Source: Myxacorys californica WJT36-NPBG1 (lineage in GTDB: Bacteria > Cyanobacteriota > Cyanobacteriia > Leptolyngbyales > Leptolyngbyaceae). From it: a stretch of DNA of 42,639 nucleotides. The stretch covers positions 1-42,639 of the forward strand of contig JAHHHO010000046.1 of NCBI GenBank assembly GCA_019359315.1. The letters are read 5' to 3'. A program made the position numbers and the translations under genes. Positions 8,062-17,312 of this stretch are shown here, in pieces; position 1 is the stretch's first letter; every line of letters starts with the position of its first letter. The notes below the pieces were generated by a model. The model searched no databases, was not told the DNA's origin, and worked only from the letters and a program-made list of their open reading frames with translations.

Positions 8062-8066
8062 TTCTT

Positions 8067-8258
8067 GTTCAATGTCGTTACAAAGCGTATGTGATTGATG
8101 AAGTCTACATGCTTTCCAATGCCGCATTCAATGCGTTGCTCAAAACATTAGAAGAACCGCTCGATCGCGTGGTCTTTATTCTTGCCACAACCGATCCTCA
8201 ACGTGTTCTTCCAACCATCATTTCACGCTGTCAACGATTTGATTTTCGACGCATTCCA
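8067..8258 (+). pseudogene. dnaX: Internal fragment of DNA polymerase III gamma/tau subunit
   Basis: About 64 codons clearly derive from dnaX, the clamp-loader ATPase. They read [12 protein letters not shown] (Walker B), [27 protein letters not shown] (sensor 1) and [15 protein letters not shown] (SRC arginine-finger region). There is no Walker A part upstream, and homology stops at RRIP, so it is a broken internal piece. Val-Tyr replaces the usual Cys-His after IDE. It begins within 10 bases of the end of the attC-like R' box and is in frame with the antitoxin gene, separated by TAG 8046-8048. A full dnaX must exist elsewhere in the genome. Confidence 0.9.
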
Positions 8259-8532
8259 CAGTCGAGGCGATCGCCTCCGATAACCCAGAACTCGACACAA
8301 CCTGCAGACGGCCCGCGATCGGGGCCATTCAGTGGCGCTTACATAAAGACAGAGAAAAAAGCCTGATTCTGGGAGCCTCACCTGACAAGCCTCCTAAAAA
8401 TCGTAATTATTCTCCATCCTTTAAGAAATAGGACTACCGTCATCCCCTGAAATTTGCTGCACAACCCGAGAATTTTGGCGAGTTGAGCAATAGACGATCG
8501 ATGAATAGTCACGAAACTAGTTGCGTTATCAC
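8259..8532 (+). other. Spacer with a second open, unidentified fragment
   Basis: From 8243 to TAG 8429-8431 a different plus-strand frame is open without a good start. It reads [20 protein letters not shown], then [20 protein letters not shown]. The composition looks protein-like and could be the tail of another gene joined to the dnaX piece, but I do not recognise it. Nothing else is evident up to the CAP-domain gene. Confidence 0.35.
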
Positions 8533-9147
8533 TTACTGCCGCAGAAAGAGTTGAGTAATGTAATACGTGTTGTTCTTCTTCCAGACACCAACTCCGGTTT
8601 CAGAAAAAACCGGACGTAGAATATTTTTCCGGTGTCCTGGGCTATTGAGCCACCCATCAACTGCCATTGGAGCAGGTTGAGCAATATTTGTTCCCTTAAA
8701 CAAATTTTCACCTACAACGTAATAGGAAATGTGACCGGCACGAACTCGGTCTGCTAGCGTAGTGCCATCGAGACCAGTATGGCTGAAAAAATTCTGCTCT
8801 GCCATTTGCTGGCTATATCGTCGAGCAACCGCCGCAAGCTGAGCGTTGGTTTTTAACCCAGTCAACCCATCTTGTTGCCGCACTTGATTAATTTGTTGAT
8901 GAATTGCTGTCTCGATCCGGGCTGCGGTAGCCGATTGTGCAGGGGTCGGAGGCGTTGACGATCGGGGCGAAGGACGCTCAATGCTCGGGAACTCAGGAAA
9001 CCGTTCTCTGATCTGTTCGCATCCCGTTGTCACAAACAAAAGTGCGATACAACCGATGCCACCTAGCCAAACTGCTCGATGATATCGCGCCTTTCTCGGA
9101 TTTTTTGCTAATTTGCGGTTATTGACCTTGAAGTCGCTATTTTGCAT
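8533..9147 (-). CDS. CAP/SCP-domain (PR-1-like) probable lipoprotein
   Basis: A 204-residue exported protein with a CAP (cysteine-rich secretory / PR-1) domain. The basic N-terminus is followed by a hydrophobic stretch (AVWLGGIGCIALLFVTTGC) ending at Cys43, a plausible but imperfect lipobox. A Pro/Ser-rich linker spans about 50-72, and the CAP domain about 78-204. The usual cavity residues are present: His123 (FFSHTGLDG), Glu147 (VGENLF) and His172 (SPGHRKNIL), with the closing GVGVWKKNNTYYITQLF. The protein is predicted to act at the cell envelope; the biochemical role of bacterial CAP domains is mostly unknown. No ribosome binding site is obvious before ATG 9147. The isochorismatase-type gene lies 118 bp upstream on the same strand, so a loose operon is possible. 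Confidence 0.88.
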   Translation of the reverse strand: MQNSDFKVNNRKLAKNPRKARYHRAVWLGGIGCIALLFVTTGCEQIRERFPEFPSIERPSPRSSTPPTPAQSATAARIETAIHQQINQVRQQDGLTGLKTNAQLAAVARRYSQQMAEQNFFSHTGLDGTTLADRVRAGHISYYVVGENLFKGTNIAQPAPMAVDGWLNSPGHRKNILRPVFSETGVGVWKKNNTYYITQLFLRQ

Positions 9148-9265
9148 GGAAAGTCATGAATGCTGTTGCGATCAGCCTTGGTAGATATCTCTTCTTTGTC
9201 TAATCTAGCAATCGCACTCATGCATTAGCCTGGAGAAATTAAGAAATCACTTGGCAGAACCGACC

Positions 9266-9796
9266 CTAAGGTGCAGCCAGCATTCCATCGCCGACCCCCG
9301 CTTCTTTGAGCCGTTGGGCACCAATGTTTCGACTGAGGACCGCTAGCCCCGCTAAGTGAGCTTGTAAGCCTGCCGTACTCGCACAGCAATCGATTAAGAC
9401 GACCGGCTCAATGCCCAGATCAAACAAATCCATGGCAATCTTCAACACGCACATATCGGTATCAATGCCAGCAACAGAAATTTGCTCAACCGATTGCTGA
9501 CGCAGATAGTTCACTAACTGGTCGGGAAGACCGCAGATTCCTGTTTTGCAAAACACTAAATCAGGTTGAGCAAAAGGGTGTAACTCGGAAACTAATTGGG
9601 TATCGGGTTCGCGATCGCACCCATGCCATTGCAAGAACCGCGAGTACGGTCCTTCACAATCATTGATAAAGCGTGTAAATATCACAGCATCAAATTGATG
9701 AGATTGAAGGAGCCGCACGAGGCGCTGCGGAATGTGATGGGTGAAGTCGTTGATAAAGCCCATCTGCACATCCACAATTAGTAAGACATCCGGCAT
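9266..9796 (-). CDS. Isochorismatase-family cysteine hydrolase (nicotinamidase-like)
   Basis: A 176-residue cytosolic enzyme of the isochorismatase/nicotinamidase superfamily. The catalytic triad candidates are Asp9 (LLIVDVQMGF), Lys84 (VFCKTGICG) and Cys116 in GIDTDMCVLK, with the cis-peptide region just before the cysteine. The short length and lack of extra domains fit the nicotinamidase-like subgroup. The usual zinc-binding D-x-H pattern of true nicotinamidases is not obvious, so the substrate is open. AGGA lies about 11 bases before ATG 9796. The nearest same-strand gene downstream is the CAP-domain lipoprotein. Confidence 0.88.
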   Translation of the reverse strand: MPDVLLIVDVQMGFINDFTHHIPQRLVRLLQSHQFDAVIFTRFINDCEGPYSRFLQWHGCDREPDTQLVSELHPFAQPDLVFCKTGICGLPDQLVNYLRQQSVEQISVAGIDTDMCVLKIAMDLFDLGIEPVVLIDCCASTAGLQAHLAGLAVLSRNIGAQRLKEAGVGDGMLAAP

Positions 9797-9979
9797 TGCA
9801 AGGAATTCCTGTCAGCGTTTTTCATTAATCCACACTGATTTTAGACTCGATCCTCATCACTTCCGAATCTATCGAGAGGCTTGAACTGCTGGCTTAAACA
9901 ATTCGACATCGCAAAGTGACAGCGCCCTTAAAAGCAAGATAGAATGCTGGATTGCAGCGAGAGCGGTAAGAAGAATAGG

Positions 9980-10000
9980 GTGAAACAATTAGATTCACTC
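9980..10000. repeat. Hairpin repeat, copy 1 (21 bp, matches 16831-16851 inverted)
   Basis: The 21 bases here equal the reverse complement of 16831-16851, including the loop, so the two are copies rather than independent hairpins. GTGAA and TTCAC form the stem. The second copy serves as the terminator of the large kinase gene; here no gene ends nearby. Confidence 0.85.
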
Positions 10001-10219
10001 TAGTGACAGTAAAACGTTGTCTGCATTCTATCAGGTCTGTTTGCAATCTCAATTCTCCTAGACCCAATTCTTGGCTCCAAAGATATTGGTAAAACTGTTT
10101 TTCGCTTTAATAGATTAATGGCGTCCGCTCATAGACTGCGTCATCAATTTAGCTCAAGGAGCTGTAATTTTTTGAGCATCCCTTATAGGTTAGGATTAGC
10201 GATCGCTTCAACTGAGAAC

Positions 10220-10447
10220 TTACAATGTAAGATTTTCTCTTTCAATGACATCAATTTGTTGGAACGACAACCATTTCTTCAACCGTTGATTAATTTTGAC
10301 AGCCCAATGATCGATTTCCCTGATCGTCTTGAAGGCATCCATTACCCTTATCCACAACTCTTGCGCCAACGTCGCAAGCATCATTGCCTTGGCAAACGAG
10401 TTCTGTGAGGCTTCCTCGCCATGAAGCGATCGCCAAGCCGTTGTAAG
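10220..10447 (-). pseudogene. Possible decayed gene fragment, unidentified
   Basis: A minus-strand frame is open for about 75 codons to TAA at 10220-10222 with no proper start. It includes EEASQNSFAKAMMLATLAQE, then LWIRVMDAFKTIREIDHW and AVKINQRLKKWL. The amphipathic helical look suggests a once-real protein. I do not recognise the family, and it could be chance. Confidence 0.3.
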
Positions 10448-10456
10448 CTAATAACT

Positions 10457-10484
10457 TTGAGACCATTCATTTGAGACCATTCAG
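10457..10484. repeat. 14-bp direct duplication upstream of the GST gene
   Basis: TTGAGACCATTCAT (10457-10470) is repeated at 10471-10484 with one change. It ends ten bases before ATG 10494, so the second copy sits beside the ribosome binding site AGGA and may alter leader spacing. Confidence 0.9.
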
Positions 10485-10493
10485 GACACCCGC

Positions 10494-11699
10494 ATGACCA
10501 CTGCTCCCCTAAGCTGGACAGAACTACAAGCACTCACGAACTTTCAAGTCGATACCGTTCATGGACCCACGACAGCTCAAGCTCGGTTGCGTCTTTTTGG
10601 TCGCAGCGAATCGGATGTGCGGGTGACGCTATATCGTGACAACCATGCTTGGTGCCCCTACTGCCAGAAGGTCTGGCTATGGCTTGAGGAAAAACAAATT
10701 CCCTACCGCATTGAAAAAGTCACAATGTTTTGCTACGGGAAGAAAGAAAGCTGGTACAAACGCAAGGTGCCATCCGGCATGTTACCTGCGATCGAACTAG
10801 ATGGACGCCTGATCACAGAAAGTGATGATATTCTAATCGCCCTGGAACAGGTCTTTGGCCCTTTAGGACAGGGCATGAAAGACTCTACAGTACTCCCGCT
10901 GCGGCAACTGGAGCGACTTTTATTTAGAGCTTGGTGTACCTGGCTTTGCTACCCAGTGATGTCGGCTCAGCAAGAGCAGCGCAACCGAGAGCAATTTGTA
11001 GCAGTTGTGGGCAAAGTCGAGGAAGCCCTAGCCCGTACCCCTGGTTCCTATTTTCTAGAGGAGTTTGGCACTGCTGATGTGATCTTCACACCCTATGTCG
11101 AACGCATGAACGCTAGCCTGTACTACTACAAGGGCTACTCGCTTCGAGAGGACAACCCCCACTTGGCGGCTTGGTTTGAGGCCATGGAAAGCCGTTCCAC
11201 CTATTGCGGCACCCAGAGTGACTTCCACACCCATGCCCATGACTTACCGCCCCAGATGGGAGGCTGTTGGGAAAATGGCGAACCTCAAATGCTTGTGAAT
11301 AAGCATCGAGTGGATAACGGGCCTTGGTTCGGGTTACCTGACGTTGCTTACCCAGAACCCCAACACTCCCGTGCGGAAGCCCTTCACCGCGTGATCAAGC
11401 ACCGCGCCAATATTATTCGAGTCAACCCTGCCGATGACCAGATCGTTGATGAAGCCCTGCGGTGTGCCCTAACCTTCATGATGACTGGCGAAGCCTGTAC
11501 ACCACCAACCCACTCTGACTTTGCGCTGCGGTATTTGCGCGATCGCATCAATGTGCCTCGTGATATGTCGATTTATGCAGCTAAGCGGCTGAGGGAGGCT
11601 TTGGAGAAAACTGCTGCGCTAGCAGGTGATGAGCAAGGTCTTCCCATTCCAACCCAACATCGGCGGGATCAAGACCCGATTCACTTTGCTGCACATTAA
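10494..11699 (+). CDS. Long glutathione S-transferase family protein
   Basis: A 401-residue protein with a thioredoxin-fold GST N-terminal domain at about residues 42-125. It carries a CPYC motif (Cys54, Cys57), then the [13 protein letters not shown] turn with the cis-proline and ITESDDIL for the glutathione contact. An all-helical C-terminal domain spans about 130-245. The extra 150 residues ([24 protein letters not shown]-free, and a helical tail) mark the long, roughly 400-residue GST-like subfamily of cyanobacteria and plants. The CPYC pair suggests glutaredoxin- or omega-type thiol chemistry rather than classical conjugation. AGGA lies seven bases before ATG 10494. The gene stands alone. 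Its in vivo substrate is unknown. Confidence 0.88.
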   Translation: MTTAPLSWTELQALTNFQVDTVHGPTTAQARLRLFGRSESDVRVTLYRDNHAWCPYCQKVWLWLEEKQIPYRIEKVTMFCYGKKESWYKRKVPSGMLPAIELDGRLITESDDILIALEQVFGPLGQGMKDSTVLPLRQLERLLFRAWCTWLCYPVMSAQQEQRNREQFVAVVGKVEEALARTPGSYFLEEFGTADVIFTPYVERMNASLYYYKGYSLREDNPHLAAWFEAMESRSTYCGTQSDFHTHAHDLPPQMGGCWENGEPQMLVNKHRVDNGPWFGLPDVAYPEPQHSRAEALHRVIKHRANIIRVNPADDQIVDEALRCALTFMMTGEACTPPTHSDFALRYLRDRINVPRDMSIYAAKRLREALEKTAALAGDEQGLPIPTQHRRDQDPIHFAAH

Positions 11700-12073
11700 G
11701 ACAATTGCCTTTGCCATCGAAATTCGATCGGCGATCGCAGTGTTGCAACGTATGTTCTCCTCTCAGTGATGGCGCAGTTCCATTTTCCAACAAATCAACC
11801 CTGCCTCTGTATCATCTCCTCTAAATCCCGCTCCCCTTGGGGAAGCTACAGCTTAAGGTATAACGACAGTACGAGCGCATATTAAGTAGAATGACCTCAG
11901 GCCAAAAGTGCTGTTATCTGAACAAAAAAGGAGTAGACACAGCAAGCAAGGGGTGAAATTTGAGGCTTTCTCACTCTACCATTCACCTAATTTCTGCGCT
12001 CCAACCGTTAACCCCAACCGTTAACTAAAGACACGTTAACAGAGACAATTGTCAGTGTATTAGGAAGCAACGC
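11700..12073. other. Spacer before the large kinase gene
   Basis: A short stem (GCT/AGC and CCCC/GGGG around TT, 11830-11846) may end the GST transcript. A 13-bp-spaced duplication of CCAACCGTTAAC lies at 12001-12012 and 12014-12025, about 50 bp before the kinase start. No gene is seen. Confidence 0.5.
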
Positions 12074-15000
12074 ATGAAGAACGAGTCCATTGCATCGAGT
12101 CAGGTCAATACTGCTCCTTTGAGCGATTCCTTCAGAGCTGTGCCTGACACTGATTACGAACTGGATCAACTCTTTCCGGGCGATAGCGAACTCGCCGTCC
12201 AAATGCGTGCTCTCGAGTGGTCACAAACGCCTCTCGGTCCTGTTTCAGTTTGGTCATCAAGCCTGAAGACAGCTGTAAGCATCTGCTTGAACTCGCGCTT
12301 TCCGATGGTGATTTGGTGGGGTAAAGAATTAGTGCTGCTCTACAACGATGCTTGGCGCGTGATTCCTGGTGATCGGCATCCCAAAGCACTCGGTTGTCCT
12401 GGTGAAATGATTTTCACCGAGAATTGGCATATTGTGGGACCACAGTTAAACGGTGTGCTAGAAACGGGCATCGCAACGTGGGCCAATGATTTACTCATTC
12501 CGGTCTTGCGCTCTGGCTATCTAGAAGAAGCGTATTATACGTATTCCTACAGCCCAATTTTTACAGAAACCGGAGCGGTCGGAGGCGTTTTTACAGCCGT
12601 TGCCGAGACAACGGAGCGGGTTCTGGGTGAGCGTCGGCTGGCCACCCTAAAAGACTTAGCAACCCAATCAAGCGATGCGAAAACGGTGGATGAAGTGTTT
12701 CAATTCACGCTTGAAACATTGTCGAACAATGCCTCGGATATTCCGTTTGCAGCCCTATACGAACTTGATGCCGACAAACCCCAAGCGATGTTACGGGGAC
12801 AAACGCCGACAACCATTGGCACAATTTCCTTCCCCACGATCGTGGATTTTGCTTCGTCGGTTACAACAGATGGTTGGTCATTCTCATCGGTGCTGCAAAC
12901 GCAACAACCTAAGTTGATCGAGAATCTCACGGCTCGATTTGGCCAAGTTCCAACGGGAGTATTATCGTTACCCATCGATCAAGCCTTTGTTCTACCCGTT
13001 CAAGCTTCTGGACAAGATAAGATCGTGGGGCTGCTGGTTGTCGGCATCAATCCGGCACGTGCCTTTGATGCCGATTATCGCGATTTTTTCAAGATGGTTG
13101 CTGGGCATATCGCCACTGTGGTGATCAATGCCCGTGCTTACGAAGCAGAGCGCAACCGGGCAGAAGCGCTGGCTGAGATCGATCGCGCTAAAACGGTCTT
13201 TTTCAGTAACGTCAGCCACGAGTTTCGGACTCCCCTCACCCTAATATTGTCGCCGATAGAGGATGCGCTGAGTGACCCTGACGATCCGCTATCGGCGAAC
13301 CAGCAAGCGCGAATTGAAACCGTCCAACGCAACGGATTGCGGTTGTTAAAGCTGGTTAACACGCTGCTTGACTTTTCCCGCATTGAAGCCGGACGGGTTC
13401 AAGCTACTTATGAGCCAATCGATTTAGCCGCCTTTACTGCAGAATTGGCATCGGTATTTCGTGCTGCCATCGAACGAGCCGGGATGTGTCTGGTCGTAGA
13501 TTGTCTACCTCTGCCTCAGTCAGTCTATGTCGATCGAGAAATGTGGGAGAAGATTGTGTTCAACTTGCTCTCCAATGCTTTTAAGTTCACCTTTGAAGGA
13601 GAAATTGCGATTAGATTGCAGTGGCAGAACGATCACGTTAAGTTAATGGTGCAAGACACCGGAATCGGCATTCCTGCCGCAGAGCTGCCCCATTTATTCG
13701 AGCGGTTTCATCGGGTGAAAGGAGCACAGGGACGCAGTTTCGAAGGATCGGGCATTGGACTTTCTTTGGTGCAAGAATTGGTCAAGCTGCATCAAGGCAC
13801 GATCGACGTTACCAGTGTAGAGGGAGCAGGCACCTGTTTCACCCTCTCTATCCCAACGGGAACGGCTCATCTCCCTCAAGATCGAATTAGTACGACTCGC
13901 ACGTTAGCGTCAACCGCGCTAGGCGGAAATGCCTATTTAGAAGAAGCTCTGCGGTGGCTTCCTGAAGAGGATTCTGAGTTCTCAGTCGGGCGGAGTTCTG
14001 CGGACTCGCTTCGCGATCGCGCCACTTCACCAGAAAATGCTAAGTTCAATGCTGAATCTTCAATTCAAAACTCAACCTCTTCCCCACCGGAACGCTACGC
14101 GAACAACACTCAAACCGCTCAAACGGCTCGGATTCTTTTAGCTGACGACAACGCAGACATGCGTCATTATGTCCGGCGGCTGTTAAGTCAGCGATATGAG
14201 GTCGAGGCGGTGCCGGATGGATCTGCCGCGCTCTCTGCTATTCGTCGGCAGATTCCAGATTTAGTCTTGACCGATGTGATGATGCCCAACCTCGATGGGT
14301 TTGGCTTGCTACAAGCCCTGCGAGCCGATCCACAAACGCGAGAAGTGCCAATTATCCTGCTCTCTGCTCGCGCGGGAGAAGAGGCTCGCATCGAAGGATT
14401 GGAAGCCGGAGCCGATGATTATCTGACTAAACCGTTTTCTGCCCGTGAACTGCTGGCACGGGTGGAGGGAACCTTGAAGCTGGCTCAACTCCGACGGGAA
14501 GCCACTCAGCAAGAGCAAATATTACGCCTGGAAGCAGAATCGGCACATCAGCAAGTTGAAACGATTTTGGCAAGCATTCGAGATGGCTTTTATGTGCTTG
14601 ATCGCGACTGGCGGTTTACCTATGTCAACGATCGTCACTGCGAAATCGTTGACATGCCGCGAGAAGAAATTTTAGATCGAAATGTTTGGGAAATGTTTCC
14701 TGCTGCGGTTGACACTGATGTCTATCAGTATTTTTGTTGGGCAATGCGTGACCAAACCCCAATGCAGTTTGAAAACTTTTACGCTCCCTGGAAGCGTTGG
14801 TACGAACACCGAATTTACCCATCAGCTGATAGCCTAACGGTTTTTGTGGCCGACATTACCGATCGTAAACAGGCAGAGGAAGCGCGGGTGGCAGCTGAAC
14901 AGCGGTATCACATTGTGGGTGAATTGATTCCGTTTGGGGTATGGGAAGCCGATGTGCAAGGCAATGCCACCTACTTGAGCCAAGTATTTCTCGATATGAC

Positions 15001-16807
15001 GGGGCAAACGCTGGAGGAGCATCAGCAAACCTGGCAAACGCTTCTGCACCCCGACGACCGACAAGCAACCGTTGCAGCGTGGAACACCTGTGTGCAGACC
15101 GAGAGCTTGTGGGAGTTCGAGTTCCGCATCTGCGGAAAGGACAATCACTATCGCACCATTTTGTCCCGTGGTTTGCCCGTCCGAAACACAGCAGGCGAAG
15201 TGACATCTTACGTCGGTGCCAATTATGACATTACTGCGCGCAAGCAGGCAGAAGTTGCATTACGCGATCGCGAAAATATGCTGAGCGGTATCGTCGGCAG
15301 CATCACCGATGCGCTTCTCGTGCTTGACAAGGACTGGCGTTACATCTTCGCTAGCGAGGAATTTCTGCGCCGAGCCAAGCTGAATTTATCTGACTTGATT
15401 GGGAACAACGTTTGGGACCTCTTCCCGGATGCTGTCGGCAATGAAGCCTACAAGCAACTGCACCGCGCCATGGCTGAGCGCATCACCGTCGAATACGAAA
15501 TTTTCTATGAGCCGTTCCAAAGCTGGTTCCTTGACAAGGCCTATCCTACCGCCGACGGTGGGTTGGCAATCTATTCACGGGACATCACGGATCGCAAACA
15601 AGCTGAACTTGAACGGGAACGCCTGCTTGGGGCAGAACAGCAAGCGCGGTCGGCAGCAGAAGCCGCACGGGAAGAAGCTCAAGCCGCCAACCGGATTAAG
15701 GATGAATTTTTAGCCGTCTTGTCTCATGAACTGAGATCGCCCCTCAACCCCATTCTGGGTTGGGCAAAACTACTCCGAAAGGGCAATCTGGACGCCATCA
15801 AAACGACCAAAGCCATCACGACGATCGAACGGAATGCCAAGCTGCAATCGGAACTGATTGAAGACCTGTTGGATGTTTCCCGGATTCTGCAAGGGAAACT
15901 AAGTCTGAATGTGGTTCCAATCCATTTAGCATCGACGATTCAAGCGGCAATCGAAACGGTGCGACTCGCGGCGGAAGCGAGATCCATTACGATAGAAGCA
16001 GACCTAGATTCTAAAGTAGGACCCATTTCAGGCGACTCAACCCGCCTACAGCAGATAGTATGGAATCTGCTTTCCAACGCCGTTAAGTTCACTCCCACAG
16101 GCGGTCGAGTTGAGGTGAGATTAGCAGAGGTAAATGATCAAGCTGAAATCACCATCAGCGACAACGGCAAAGGGATTCCGGCTAATTTCCTACCGTATGT
16201 GTTTGACTATTTCCGCCAAGAGGATGGTGCAACAACCCGTAAATTTGGCGGTTTGGGACTGGGCTTGGCGATCGTCCGACATCTGGTTGAGCTACACGGT
16301 GGCACGGTTCAAGTCGAGAGTCCAGGAGAAGGACTGGGAGCCACATTTACTGTCCAACTGCCGTTGATGCCCATTCCATCCACAGTCAATCCTGACCAGC
16401 CGTCCTCTAAATCGTCGTTTAACTTAGATGCAGTGCGAGTGTTGGTGATTGATGACGAACTAGATTCCCTTGAGTTTGTGGCGTTTGTGCTGGAGCAAGT
16501 CGGCGCGATCGTGACAACTGTCTCAACCGCATCTGAGGGATTTTGGGCATTAACACAATCTCAACCTGATGTTCTCCTGAGTGACATTGGAATGCCGGAT
16601 ATGGATGGCTATATGTTAATGCGGCAGATTAGAGCCTTGCCACCAGAACAAGGGGGGCAGGTCAAGGCGATCGCCCTGACGGCCTACGCTGGGGAGGTCA
16701 ATGAAAAGCAAGCACGACAAGCAGGATTTCAGCAACATCTTTCTAAACCCGTTGAACCTGACTTGTTAGTTCAGGTGGTTATGACCGTGTTAGAGAAGCA
16801 CGACTAA
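12074..16807 (+). CDS. Giant hybrid histidine kinase with two kinase cores and two receivers
   Basis: A 1577-residue sensor kinase, apparently soluble, since no transmembrane segment is seen. In order: a PAS-like domain (about 30-185); GAF (195-355); HisKA with His382 (SHEFRTPL) and an ATPase with NLLSNAFKF and GSGIGLSLV; receiver 1 with acidic pair Asp691/692 and phospho-acceptor Asp734 (LTDVMMPN); three PAS domains (about 832-932, 942-1057, 1069-1175), each ending DITDRK or DITARK; a second HisKA with His1218 (SHELRSPLNP) and ATPase (GGLGLGLAIV); receiver 2 with Asp1504 (LSDIGMPD). AGGA lies eight bases before ATG 12074. It is transcribed alone and closed by the hairpin at 16830. The second half closely resembles the C-terminal half of the 831-residue kinase at 22934, which suggests module duplication. 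The signal is unknown. Confidence 0.95.
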   Translation: MKNESIASSQVNTAPLSDSFRAVPDTDYELDQLFPGDSELAVQMRALEWSQTPLGPVSVWSSSLKTAVSICLNSRFPMVIWWGKELVLLYNDAWRVIPGDRHPKALGCPGEMIFTENWHIVGPQLNGVLETGIATWANDLLIPVLRSGYLEEAYYTYSYSPIFTETGAVGGVFTAVAETTERVLGERRLATLKDLATQSSDAKTVDEVFQFTLETLSNNASDIPFAALYELDADKPQAMLRGQTPTTIGTISFPTIVDFASSVTTDGWSFSSVLQTQQPKLIENLTARFGQVPTGVLSLPIDQAFVLPVQASGQDKIVGLLVVGINPARAFDADYRDFFKMVAGHIATVVINARAYEAERNRAEALAEIDRAKTVFFSNVSHEFRTPLTLILSPIEDALSDPDDPLSANQQARIETVQRNGLRLLKLVNTLLDFSRIEAGRVQATYEPIDLAAFTAELASVFRAAIERAGMCLVVDCLPLPQSVYVDREMWEKIVFNLLSNAFKFTFEGEIAIRLQWQNDHVKLMVQDTGIGIPAAELPHLFERFHRVKGAQGRSFEGSGIGLSLVQELVKLHQGTIDVTSVEGAGTCFTLSIPTGTAHLPQDRISTTRTLASTALGGNAYLEEALRWLPEEDSEFSVGRSSADSLRDRATSPENAKFNAESSIQNSTSSPPERYANNTQTAQTARILLADDNADMRHYVRRLLSQRYEVEAVPDGSAALSAIRRQIPDLVLTDVMMPNLDGFGLLQALRADPQTREVPIILLSARAGEEARIEGLEAGADDYLTKPFSARELLARVEGTLKLAQLRREATQQEQILRLEAESAHQQVETILASIRDGFYVLDRDWRFTYVNDRHCEIVDMPREEILDRNVWEMFPAAVDTDVYQYFCWAMRDQTPMQFENFYAPWKRWYEHRIYPSADSLTVFVADITDRKQAEEARVAAEQRYHIVGELIPFGVWEADVQGNATYLSQVFLDMTGQTLEEHQQTWQTLLHPDDRQATVAAWNTCVQTESLWEFEFRICGKDNHYRTILSRGLPVRNTAGEVTSYVGANYDITARKQAEVALRDRENMLSGIVGSITDALLVLDKDWRYIFASEEFLRRAKLNLSDLIGNNVWDLFPDAVGNEAYKQLHRAMAERITVEYEIFYEPFQSWFLDKAYPTADGGLAIYSRDITDRKQAELERERLLGAEQQARSAAEAAREEAQAANRIKDEFLAVLSHELRSPLNPILGWAKLLRKGNLDAIKTTKAITTIERNAKLQSELIEDLLDVSRILQGKLSLNVVPIHLASTIQAAIETVRLAAEARSITIEADLDSKVGPISGDSTRLQQIVWNLLSNAVKFTPTGGRVEVRLAEVNDQAEITISDNGKGIPANFLPYVFDYFRQEDGATTRKFGGLGLGLAIVRHLVELHGGTVQVESPGEGLGATFTVQLPLMPIPSTVNPDQPSSKSSFNLDAVRVLVIDDELDSLEFVAFVLEQVGAIVTTVSTASEGFWALTQSQPDVLLSDIGMPDMDGYMLMRQIRALPPEQGGQVKAIALTAYAGEVNEKQARQAGFQQHLSKPVEPDLLVQVVMTVLEKHD

Positions 16808-16829
16808 AGGCAACATTTTGTATTTCAGT

Positions 16830-16861
16830 GGAGTGAATCTAATTGTTTCACTCCATTTTTT
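16830..16861 (+). terminator. Intrinsic terminator of the large kinase gene
   Basis: An 8-bp stem, GGAGTGAA / TTCACTCC (16830-16837, 16847-16854), with a 9-base loop is followed by ATTTTTT. It lies 23 bp after the stop. Bases 16831-16851 are an exact inverted copy of 9980-10000, so this terminator is also a dispersed repeat. Confidence 0.88.
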
Positions 16862-17312
16862 CTGTTTATGTCGTTGTCATCTAGCCTCTCATTAGGCTTC
16901 CAACCCCGTTGTCGCCCCCCTGAGAGTGAGCACCTTCGTTTGATAGAACTGCGATCGCTCAATTTTGTGCCTGATCTAGCCCTAAAATTTTAGTCCAACT
17001 TTAGTCCAGTCCATCAAGTCTTAAAAAAAACCTGCTGAAACTTCCTATTATGAAAGCTTTTTAATGATTAGATGCTTTTTGAACTTCTGCGAGAACCGCA
17101 GAAGTTCCATGGCTACAGCTGTCTCTAGACAGGCAACTCGATCTGGTCATGCTATGCCCCAAAAGCAAGCCAGAGTTGAACTAACCTAGAGGACTGAACT
17201 TCTAGCATTGTTCTACAAGGCTTTCTGGGCAGCAATTGAGCTGCCCATCGCGTTATGTTGGCTCCAAAAAACCTTGGGCATCCTAAGCTTGAACTGTTTT
17301 GAGAAAGGGATA
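16862..17312 (+). other. Spacer and leader of the FIST operon, with two hairpins
   Basis: An 11-bp perfect stem (17081-17091 with 17097-17107, loop AGAAC) and a 7-bp stem (GGGCAGC/GCTGCCC, 17227-17246) lie upstream of ATG 17313. The first is preceded, not followed, by T residues, so it is not a plus-strand terminator. An 11-bp near-duplication (TTTAGTCCA) lies at 16989-17010. If the promoter is upstream of 17081, both hairpins are in the 5' leader. No gene is seen. Confidence 0.5.

Larger units (their letters stand above)
9797..10493. other. Long spacer with debris between divergent genes
   Basis: This 697-bp gap separates the isochorismatase-type gene (minus) from the GST gene (plus). It contains the hairpin repeat at 9980-10000, a decayed minus-strand frame at 10220-10447 and a 14-bp duplication at 10457-10484. 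The plus-strand frame at 10118-10408 is only the shadow of the minus-strand fragment. Promoters for both genes should lie here, but no box is clear enough to call. Confidence 0.5.

Noticed and set aside
6130..8260. Absence of HIP1 octamers as proof that the accessory patch is foreign
   Set aside because: acnB, a core gene of 2.6 kb, also has very few, so a 2-kb gap is not decisive.
10118..10408. 96-residue plus-strand frame upstream of the GST gene
   Set aside because: Composition is not protein-like. The opposite strand gives the more plausible (though decayed) reading, and no ribosome binding site is present.
17081..17107. Plus-strand intrinsic terminator before the FIST gene
   Set aside because: The 11-bp stem is perfect, but the T run lies before it rather than after it, so it does not fit an intrinsic terminator on the plus strand.
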